DNA from: Bacteroidota bacterium
GTDB taxonomy: Bacteria; Bacteroidota; Bacteroidia; Bacteroidales; UBA10428
Direction of reading: 5' to 3'
Length of the DNA stretch: 6,153 nt
NCBI GenBank assembly: GCA_029268165.1
Contig: JAJUGM010000214.1
Location: 1-6,153 of the forward strand
Part shown: positions 1 to 6,153 of the stretch, piece by piece
Numbering within the stretch: position 1 is the first letter of the stretch
Layout: each line of letters begins with the position of its first letter
Program-made: the position numbers and the translations under genes
The notes under the pieces: generated by a model
What the model saw: the letters and a program-made list of their open reading frames with translations, nothing else
What the model was told of the DNA's origin: nothing
Databases searched by the model: none

Positions 1-1
1 A

Positions 2-3000
2 AAGATATTTAAGCTTGTTGATAAAGAGCAGGATAAACGTTATTTCCTTTGGTTTGAGGGCGTTGGCTCGTATGCCACTGTTTGGCTGAACGGAATAAAG
101 GTGGGTTATCATGCCGGTGGGCGGACTTCATTTACCATAGATATTACTGAATTCGTAAATAGTTCAGGTAATATGAATATACTTGCTGTGCGCTCGGATC
201 ACCCTGCCGGGATAATAGATTTACCCTGGGTGTGCGGGGGTTGCTCAGATGAATGGGGCTTTTCAGAAGGTTCACAGCCTATGGGCATCTTCAGACCAGT
301 ACATCTTATTATAACAAATAAAATAAGAATTGAACCTTTTGGTGTACATATCTGGAATGATTACGTCTGTAATGATAAACCAGCTATACTCAAAATCAGG
401 GCAGAAATTAAAAACTATGGGAAAAAAAGGCATAAACTGACATTAATTAACCGTCTTTTGAATACCGACAGCAGTTTTGTGGCAGCATCAGATACTGCTG
501 TTTTTATACAATCCGGTACAACGGTCAACATTGAAACACCTCCCATTTCTGTCAGAAGTCCCCGGTTATGGTCGCCTGAGGATCCTTATTTATATATACT
601 GATAACCGACATTGTGGAAAAAGGAAAGGTAATCGACCGCGTATTTACTCGTTACGGTATCAGATATATAAGCTGGCCTGTGGGTCGGAATGACAATACC
701 CGCACATTTATGATCAATGGTAAATCATTGTTTATTAATGGAACAGCCGAATATGAGCATAATATGGGCATGAGCCATGCCTTTAGTGCTGAACAGATAT
801 ATGCCCGTGCTATGCAGGTGAAGGCAGCAGGATTTAATGCTTTCCGTGATGCTCATCAGCCCCATAATTTACTATATCAGGAATATTGGGATAAACTGGG
901 GATATTATGGTGGCCGCAGTTTTCTGCGCACATATGGTTTGATAATCCTGCTTTCAAGGCCAACTTTAAAGCCCTTTTGAAAGACTGGATAAAGGAGCGA
1001 AGGAACTCTCCTTCAGTTATTCTGTGGGGATTGTCGAATGAAAGCGTTCTGCCTGAAGATTTTGCCCGTGAGTGCACAGAAATCATAAGAGAGCTTGACC
1101 CTACCGCCACATCACAGCGATTGGTTACTACCTGCAACGGTGGTAGCGGAACAGACTGGAATGTTATTCAAAACTGGTCGGGCACCTATTCAGGTGACCC
1201 TGATAAGTATGACCGCGAAATGAAATATGACTTTTTAAATGGTGAATATGGTGCCTGGCGTAGTATTGATTTGCATACTGAAGAGGGATATTTTAACAAC
1301 AGTATTAATAGCGAAAACAGAATGTGTGATCTGATGGAAACTAAAATCAGACTTGCTGAATCTGTCAGAAGTCAATGTTGCGGCCATTTTCAGTGGATAT
1401 TTTATTCTCATGAGAATCCGGGAAGAATTCAAAATGGCGAAGGCTTGCGCGAAATAGACAGAATAGGGCCGGTTAATTATAAAGGGCTGTTCACATTGTG
1501 GGGAGAACCACTTGACGTGTATTACCTTTATAGAGCTAACTATGCTCCAAAAGAAACTGAGCCGATGGTATATATTGTATCACATACCTGGCCTAACCGG
1601 TGGACAACACCAGGGTTAAAAAGTAATATAATTGTATATTCCAATTGCGATGAAGTAGAGCTGTTTAATGGCCCGGGCACAATATCACTCGGACGGAAGA
1701 CTAAAAAGGGTATAGGTACTCATTTTTCATGGGATAGTGTTTATATCCAATATAATATACTTTATGCAAGAGGCTATGTCAACGGCAGTGTTGTTGCTGA
1801 AGATCAGATAGTTCTTCACCATTTACCTGCATTTTCAGACAAAGCTGCTAATGATGATGACTCTAATGATATTACAAAACCTGAAGAAAGCTATAATTAT
1901 TTTTACAGGGTAAACTGCGGAGGGCCTGATTATAAGGATGTTTATGGTAACATCTGGGTTGCTGATAGGCAAACAACGTCTGATACTGTATGGGGTAGTC
2001 AGTCATGGACAGACGAATTTGAAGGATTACCTGCATTATACGGCAGCCAGCGCCGCACATTCGACCCAATAAAAGGTACTGCCGATGATATTTTATTCCA
2101 GACCTTTCGGTATGGCAGAAACAAATTACGTTATTTTTTCCCTTTACCAGACGGTGAATACCTGGTTGAATTATTTTTTATTGAACCATGGTATGGAACT
2201 GCCGGTGGAATGAACTGCAAAGGATGGCGTATTTTTGATGTAGCTGTAAACGATTCTGTAATAATTAATGATTTGGATGTCTGGGCTGAAGCTGGGCATG
2301 ACAGGGTGCTGAAAAAGAAAGCTATTGTGCAGGTAACAGGCGGTAAACTAATCATCTCATTTCCACAGGTTAAATCAGGCCAGGCAGTAATATCAGCAAT
2401 AGCTATTGCTTCCAGACAGGCTGAGATTAAATCAGCTCCATCTGCAACACACATTGTTCATACTCTTAACTTTATTGATAAAGAACTGAAAAATAAATGG
2501 ACGGTAAACCGCTGGCTTGATATTGGAGATCAGCAATATACCGATGACACCGTTCAGATCAGGAATCTTCCTTCAAATATGTATGGCGCGGTATGGATAA
2601 AAACATCGCAAAATAATCCACAATCTGAATATGATACATTAGCCACAGTTGTTTTGGCTTCAAAGGCTGATGTATTTGTTGCAGTCGATAACCGCATGGA
2701 TACCTTGCCATACTGGCTGCAAAGCTATATGTATACGCATACCTATATTGAGAATGACGCATGTGAAGGAAATCTTTATAAAGCGTATGCAAGACGTTTT
2801 GAAAAAGGTGATACTGTATATCTTGGTAAGAATGGTAGTATAATGGCTGGTAATTTGAGAATGTACACTGTGGTATTGGTAGAGACATCACTACTCGGTC
2901 AGGCCCATGACCAGCGGCAGATAATGGTTTATGAGGCAGAAGAGGCAGTTGTTAAAGGCACTTCAATAAGAAAATTAATTGACACTGATTCAGGGAAAAG

Positions 3001-3307
3001 TTTTCTCAAAATAACAGATACAGTAGCTGATAGTTTAATCTGGAATATAAACATTGGGGTGGGAGATACTTATACATTGAGATTCAGATACAGAAATAAT
3101 ATAGCAAAGGATATACCTGTTATCATTGAAATTAACGATATGCAGCTCAATAAATTATATCAGGAAGAGATGTTATTCAGACCTTCTCAGAAATGGAGAA
3201 ATCAGGAAATAAGAAAAAAACTTAACCTTAATGCAGGAACATATCTGGTGTATTTGATTTGCAAAGGACAGGCTAGCTTTGATGTAGATGCATTAATAAT
3301 ACAATAG
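2..3307 (+). CDS. Family GH2 glycoside hydrolase with malectin and CBM6/35-like modules (5' end outside window)
   Basis: Retaining exo-glycosidase, probably secreted, removing a beta-linked terminal sugar. The frame is open from base 2 and already inside the N-terminal jelly roll (RYFLWFEGVGSY...VWLNG, residues 13-31 of the visible part), so the GTG at 101 is internal and the true start and any signal peptide lie off the left edge. Visible domains (residue 1 = codon at base 2): jelly roll to about 100; Ig-like 105-222; TIM barrel about 237-510 with R282 and H285, acid/base E347 (GLSNES) and nucleophile E415 (NGEYGAW); DUF4982-like Ig domain about 520-610; malectin 634-805 (RVNCGGPDYKD); unnamed beta module 820-963; CBM6/35-like 975-1101 (YEAEEA, ending DVDALIIQ). 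An N492-x-K494 motif recalls beta-glucuronidases. Both catalytic glutamates are present and there is no frameshift. The GH2 assignment is firm. Substrate is unknown: galactosidase, glucuronidase and related activities all remain possible. Confidence 0.95.
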   Translation, partial: KIFKLVDKEQDKRYFLWFEGVGSYATVWLNGIKVGYHAGGRTSFTIDITEFVNSSGNMNILAVRSDHPAGIIDLPWVCGGCSDEWGFSEGSQPMGIFRPVHLIITNKIRIEPFGVHIWNDYVCNDKPAILKIRAEIKNYGKKRHKLTLINRLLNTDSSFVAASDTAVFIQSGTTVNIETPPISVRSPRLWSPEDPYLYILITDIVEKGKVIDRVFTRYGIRYISWPVGRNDNTRTFMINGKSLFINGTAEYEHNMGMSHAFSAEQIYARAMQVKAAGFNAFRDAHQPHNLLYQEYWDKLGILWWPQFSAHIWFDNPAFKANFKALLKDWIKERRNSPSVILWGLSNESVLPEDFARECTEIIRELDPTATSQRLVTTCNGGSGTDWNVIQNWSGTYSGDPDKYDREMKYDFLNGEYGAWRSIDLHTEEGYFNNSINSENRMCDLMETKIRLAESVRSQCCGHFQWIFYSHENPGRIQNGEGLREIDRIGPVNYKGLFTLWGEPLDVYYLYRANYAPKETEPMVYIVSHTWPNRWTTPGLKSNIIVYSNCDEVELFNGPGTISLGRKTKKGIGTHFSWDSVYIQYNILYARGYVNGSVVAEDQIVLHHLPAFSDKAANDDDSNDITKPEESYNYFYRVNCGGPDYKDVYGNIWVADRQTTSDTVWGSQSWTDEFEGLPALYGSQRRTFDPIKGTADDILFQTFRYGRNKLRYFFPLPDGEYLVELFFIEPWYGTAGGMNCKGWRIFDVAVNDSVIINDLDVWAEAGHDRVLKKKAIVQVTGGKLIISFPQVKSGQAVISAIAIASRQAEIKSAPSATHIVHTLNFIDKELKNKWTVNRWLDIGDQQYTDDTVQIRNLPSNMYGAVWIKTSQNNPQSEYDTLATVVLASKADVFVAVDNRMDTLPYWLQSYMYTHTYIENDACEGNLYKAYARRFEKGDTVYLGKNGSIMAGNLRMYTVVLVETSLLGQAHDQRQIMVYEAEEAVVKGTSIRKLIDTDSGKSFLKITDTVADSLIWNINIGVGDTYTLRFRYRNNIAKDIPVIIEINDMQLNKLYQEEMLFRPSQKWRNQEIRKKLNLNAGTYLVYLICKGQASFDVDALIIQ

Positions 3308-3323
3308 GTAACTGATAGCTACC
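3295..3323 (-). terminator. Candidate intrinsic terminator of the minus-strand operon
   Basis: Read on the minus strand, about 12 bases after the symporter stop, GGTAGCT and AGTTACC can form a 7-bp stem (one G-U pair) closed by a 3-base loop. An A/T-rich tail, TATTGTATTATT, follows. Read on the plus strand the same stem has an A-C mismatch and no T-run, so it looks polarised for the minus-strand genes. It touches the last base of the GH2 stop codon. The stem is short and the U-run is interrupted, so this is a modest candidate. Confidence 0.35.
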
Positions 3324-3335
3324 GGCCCGAGATGT

Positions 3336-4925
3336 TCAATGGCCATTAAAAAGAATATATAAGCCTATCATTGTTATTATCAATAATATCCATGGTATCC
3401 ACACTTTCATAGGTGCAGGAGGTATTTTAGCTATAACAGATGGGCCACTTTCATTATTATTTTTATTGTAACCGTTTAAAGATATAAGCCACATAGCAAA
3501 AGCCAGAATCACGAAAATAAAAAATGATAACAGCAGAAAATGTGGCCAGAATGTATATTTCTCTGATGGGAAAACCCATAAATAAAATATACCAATGCCT
3601 ATGCTGAAGGCTGTACCAGCTGTAAGCACGATGTTTGCAGCTTTTGCTGTCGCTTTTTTCCATAAAACGCCAAAAAGGAATACAACTGACATTGGCGGGG
3701 CAATAAACCCCAAAATAGCCTGAAATACATCAAAAAGATTTAATCCCTTTATGCTGTCAATAGCCAAAGTGAGAAAGGTAGCGGCAATGGCTCCGGAGAT
3801 AGCTGCTATTCTTCCTATTCCGACAATTTCTGTCTGGTTGGCAGTGGGTTTAAATTTTTTCACATATATATCCATGGTGAATACTGTGCTCAGGGAATTC
3901 AGGGCTGAATCAATTGTACTTATGAGTGCGGCTATAAGCACAGCCATAACCATTCCGGTCATGCCTGCCGGGAAGAGACGTGTAACTATAGTCATATATG
4001 CCTCATCAGGATCTTTAAGGTTGGGAAACAAAACAAAACATGCAATACCGGGTATGATAAACAAAGCTACATCAAGAATTTTAAGCCAGGCTGTGAAATT
4101 TGCTCCTAACTGACCTTGAACAAGGTTTCTGGCACCAAGCACTGATTGAACCATTGACTGGTCGGTACACCAGAACCAGATGCCCATTACAGGGTACCCC
4201 AGAATAATAGCCAGCCATGGATAGTTTTTGTCGCTTAACGGAAGAAACAGGTTCCAATAATGTGGATGGGTGTTTTGGTAAATCGATTTTATACCTCCTG
4301 CGGCCGAAATACCTTTGACTGTTAAGATTAATGATACAATAATCAACAGAACCATCTGAAAAACGTTGGTGTAAGCCACTGCTTTTAATCCTCCTGAAAC
4401 AGTAAAAAATGCTGAAATAATTACCAGTACAATCGCTGATAACCACATAGGCAGGTTTAGTATCTGCCCTACCAGTATGCTACCGGCAAAAAGAGTCAAT
4501 GAAAGCCATGAAATAAGAATTGTTGTAAGCGAATACCATGCCAGGATATTTCGTGTGGATGGTCCAAATCGTTTGCCCATAAATTCAGGTAAAGTAATAA
4601 CTCTGGCTTCTAAATAACGGGGTGCAAAAACCATGGCAAGCAACAGAATAAATAAAAAAGCATACCACCCGAAATTGCCGGCAACTACTCCGGTGGTATA
4701 ACCTATGCTTGCCGATGCAAGAAGCATTGAAGGGCCTACATTAGTTCCCCACATGGTGAAACCTATGCTCGTCCATCCTAAAGAACGACCGGCAAGAAAC
4801 AGATTATCATTGTAATTTTTCTTTTTTCTGAAACTAACCCAATAACCTATTGCAATAAGTATAAACAGGTATGCTGTAACAATAATAAAATCAATTGGTT
4901 TAAGAAAAGTGTGAATGCTTTCCAT
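3336..4925 (-). CDS. Sodium:solute symporter family (SGLT-like) sugar transporter
   Basis: Inner-membrane carrier that should couple sodium entry to uptake of a sugar or related small solute. The 529 residues are almost entirely hydrophobic helices, and the length is close to Vibrio vSGLT (about 540). Family marks: GRSLGWTSIGFTMWGTNVG (46-64), LPEFMGKRFGPSTRNI (112-127), FTVSGGLKAVAYTNVFQ (174-190), FWCTDQSMVQSVLGARN (251-267), PGIACFVLFP (292-301) and STIDSALNSLSTVFTMDIY (336-354). S336/T337 fall where vSGLT has its Na2-site serines S364/S365. By alignment from memory, K282 and Q402 match vSGLT sugar contacts K294 and Q428, while Q69, E88, S91, N260 and Y263 appear replaced by M67, G86, A89, G248 and F251. 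The start is the ATG 14 bases after the stop of the upstream UroD-like gene, with no Shine-Dalgarno, so co-transcription is likely. The family call is firm; the substrate is not known. Confidence 0.93.
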   Translation of the reverse strand: MESIHTFLKPIDFIIVTAYLFILIAIGYWVSFRKKKNYNDNLFLAGRSLGWTSIGFTMWGTNVGPSMLLASASIGYTTGVVAGNFGWYAFLFILLLAMVFAPRYLEARVITLPEFMGKRFGPSTRNILAWYSLTTILISWLSLTLFAGSILVGQILNLPMWLSAIVLVIISAFFTVSGGLKAVAYTNVFQMVLLIIVSLILTVKGISAAGGIKSIYQNTHPHYWNLFLPLSDKNYPWLAIILGYPVMGIWFWCTDQSMVQSVLGARNLVQGQLGANFTAWLKILDVALFIIPGIACFVLFPNLKDPDEAYMTIVTRLFPAGMTGMVMAVLIAALISTIDSALNSLSTVFTMDIYVKKFKPTANQTEIVGIGRIAAISGAIAATFLTLAIDSIKGLNLFDVFQAILGFIAPPMSVVFLFGVLWKKATAKAANIVLTAGTAFSIGIGIFYLWVFPSEKYTFWPHFLLLSFFIFVILAFAMWLISLNGYNKNNNESGPSVIAKIPPAPMKVWIPWILLIITMIGLYILFNGH

Positions 4926-4939
4926 AATTTTTAATGGGG

Positions 4940-6007
4940 TTAAATATATTTTTGTGCTATTTTTAAAGCACGGTCAATATCGTTTTCAGTTTCAAAATGC
5001 ATAAGCACATGTAATCCTTCAGTACCGACATTATCAAGTAAAGGTTCCAGTTCATCCACATCCACCCAGCATGGCATAACACGTTTACCTTTTTCAAGAA
5101 TTTTTTTATACAGATAATACCATTTAGGACTTCCTCCCTGAGGTTGACCCTCGCCAGGCGTCCATTGCACTGCTTTTAATTCAGGTATTTCAAGGATTGC
5201 GTCAAGATGACGTATAGCATCAACGCCATCAAGATGATATAAGGTATATTCAATAATTTTACATTGTTCCTTCAGGTAAGGTAAGGCAAATGTTACAAAA
5301 TCATCTTCCGATATCATTACTGATATGTCGCATTGTAATTTTGAAACTTTTCCCGGGGCCCACAACGAGAAATAACAAAAAGCCATCTCACCATTTACCT
5401 GAATTTTATTGTAAATTGTATCGAATACCCTGAAATAAATTTCGTTCACCTGTTTCAGCTGTTGATGTAATAATTCCGGACGAAGCAAAATGTCGGTCAG
5501 GACCGAATCGGTTCCTCTTAGTCCGGCCAGTGTATCAAGGCCTTCCACCAGATCGGGGCAACCCACCATGTATTTTCCCCGGGCTTTTTTGCAGCAGGCA
5601 TCAATCAGATTAAGATGCAACTGCCACCATTTATTCGATTCATCAAATACTATTTCAACCGAATCATGTTTACACGGCTTAATCCATATAGTATTCTCTC
5701 CGGCCTGCAAGCTGGCCCCCAGAATAGCTGACAGAGAGCCCGGCCCCAGATGGGTGTTGGCTACAGGCAGAATATCAGCTTTAAATGAACTTCTTGAAAG
5801 CTGGTAATGCAGATATTCTGACCGCCAAGAAGGATCAAACCAAAACTGTTCGTAATCTTTAGCAGGCAAGGGTTTCTTTACATCCTCATGTGGCTGGCCT
5901 TCTTTCTGTATGTGCTCCCACATACTGATAAGAAATCCCTTGCCGTTCCACCAGTCTGTATACCTTTTTTTTGTTTCCTCCCAGTTTTCCTTCCAGGTTG
6001 CGTTCAT
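4940..6007 (-). CDS. Uroporphyrinogen-decarboxylase-fold protein, not HemE (UroD/MtaA-like superfamily)
   Basis: Cytoplasmic protein of 355 residues with the TIM-barrel pattern of the UroD superfamily, which holds haem-pathway decarboxylases and cobamide-dependent methyltransferases (MtaA, MtbA, CmuA). Marks of this subfamily, as I recall it from proteins often labelled trimethylamine corrinoid protein 2 or UroD-like: THLGPGSLSAILGASLQAG (85-103), PDLVEGLDTLAGLRGT (151-166), SLWAPGKVSKLQCDISVMIS (214-233), YHLDGVDAIRHLD (257-269) and AVQWTPGEGQPQ (279-290). The N-terminal arginine motif of true HemE (MRQAGR) is absent. The H-x-C zinc motif of the methyltransferases reads H258-L-D260. Eight cysteines are present, including C226, C249 and C313. 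No B12-binding domain is fused to it. It sits between an unidentified upstream gene (33-base gap) and the symporter (14-base gap), suggesting a role in handling the imported substrate. Fold is confident; reaction unknown, with methyl transfer, decarboxylation or lyase chemistry all open. Confidence 0.85.
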   Translation of the reverse strand: MNATWKENWEETKKRYTDWWNGKGFLISMWEHIQKEGQPHEDVKKPLPAKDYEQFWFDPSWRSEYLHYQLSRSSFKADILPVANTHLGPGSLSAILGASLQAGENTIWIKPCKHDSVEIVFDESNKWWQLHLNLIDACCKKARGKYMVGCPDLVEGLDTLAGLRGTDSVLTDILLRPELLHQQLKQVNEIYFRVFDTIYNKIQVNGEMAFCYFSLWAPGKVSKLQCDISVMISEDDFVTFALPYLKEQCKIIEYTLYHLDGVDAIRHLDAILEIPELKAVQWTPGEGQPQGGSPKWYYLYKKILEKGKRVMPCWVDVDELEPLLDNVGTEGLHVLMHFETENDIDRALKIAQKYI

Positions 6008-6040
6008 CGTTAGTAGTAATTATCACAAATACCAATGTTT

Positions 6041-6151
6041 TCAGTACAATACCTGCCCTATAACTGTGTGAGCTATTCCCTTGTAAGTTTCATCAAAAGT
6101 GATTTGTACAGATTTTGAAAGATTCATTTCGTCGGTGCAATTTACTTTCTC
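6041..6151 (-). CDS. C-terminal end of an unidentified upstream gene (cut by right window edge)
   Basis: On the minus strand a frame is open from the right window edge for 36 codons and stops with TGA at 6043-6041, ending FDETYKGIAHTVIGQVLY. The other frames over this stretch are interrupted early on both strands, and the composition (alternating hydrophobic residues, VQITFDE) is protein-like, reminiscent of a C-terminal beta-strand region. The 33-base gap to the UroD-like start holds no hairpin, which fits an operon. I do not recognise the family from this fragment. A frame of this length could arise by chance in AT-rich DNA, so it is a moderate call. Confidence 0.5.
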   Translation of the reverse strand, partial: EKVNCTDEMNLSKSVQITFDETYKGIAHTVIGQVLY

Positions 6152-6153
6152 CG

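Noticed and set aside
2559..2891. Minus-strand open frame of 110 codons opposite the GH2 C-terminal region
   Set aside because: It lies antisense to a module with coherent beta-strand patterning, and its low-complexity Tyr/His/Gln-rich translation is typical of a shadow frame.
2..3307. Naming the GH2 gene lacZ or uidA
   Set aside because: GH2 covers many activities and the motif evidence for uronate recognition is suggestive only, so no symbol is justified.
3751..4113. Plus-strand open frame of 120 codons opposite the symporter gene
   Set aside because: It is antisense to clearly conserved transporter segments and shows no domain features of its own; it is a shadow of the helix-coding frame.
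4081..4446. Minus-strand open frame of 121 codons in another frame within the symporter gene
   Set aside because: It overlaps conserved SGLT motifs and its translation looks random.
5490..5807. Plus-strand open frame of 105 codons opposite the UroD-like gene
   Set aside because: It is antisense to the conserved LGPGSLSAILGA and GLDTLAGLRGT segments, with no independent support.
4940..6007. Calling the UroD-fold gene hemE
   Set aside because: The N-terminal arginine motif and other porphyrin-site features of HemE are absent, and the sequence motifs belong to a different branch of the superfamily.
6008..6040. Possible Bacteroidota-type promoter (TAnnTTTG) before the UroD-like start
   Set aside because: Only a partial match (GGTATTTG) with no convincing -33 element is present, and the short gap to the upstream frame fits read-through better.

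Overview
The window looks like a piece of a carbohydrate-utilisation locus from a member of the Bacteroidota or a related group. The support is an AT-rich sequence, no clear Shine-Dalgarno before the visible starts, and a very large multi-modular glycoside hydrolase of a type I associate with that phylum. The taxonomic call is an inference from style; there is no rRNA or other marker here.

Layout. Positions 2-3307 (+) hold most of a family GH2 glycosidase, cut by the left window edge. It runs from jelly roll through Ig-like domain, TIM barrel and second Ig-like domain to malectin, an unnamed beta module and a CBM6/35-like module. It meets a minus-strand gene set tail to tail across only 28 bases. 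That set reads right to left: the last 36 codons of an unidentified gene (6041-6151), a uroporphyrinogen-decarboxylase-fold protein that is not HemE (4940-6007), and a sodium:solute symporter of the SGLT type (3336-4925). Gaps of 33 and 14 bases suggest one transcript. A small hairpin with an A/U-rich 3' tail in the convergent gap (3295-3323) fits a terminator for this operon.

How the genes may work together. The GH2 enzyme probably acts outside the cytoplasm, anchored to a polysaccharide or oligosaccharide by three C-terminal binding modules, and releases a sugar. The symporter would bring a small sugar across the inner membrane with sodium. The UroD-fold protein would act in the cytoplasm on a later step that I cannot name.

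Two details go beyond routine annotation. The GH2 barrel carries an N-x-K-G-(I/L)-F-T segment like the carboxylate-recognition motif of beta-glucuronidases. The symporter lacks several side chains that contact galactose in vSGLT. Together they make an acidic or otherwise unusual sugar worth testing. No SusC/SusD pair, regulator, mobile element, CRISPR array, tRNA or rRNA is visible. I found nothing I would call a wholly new system.
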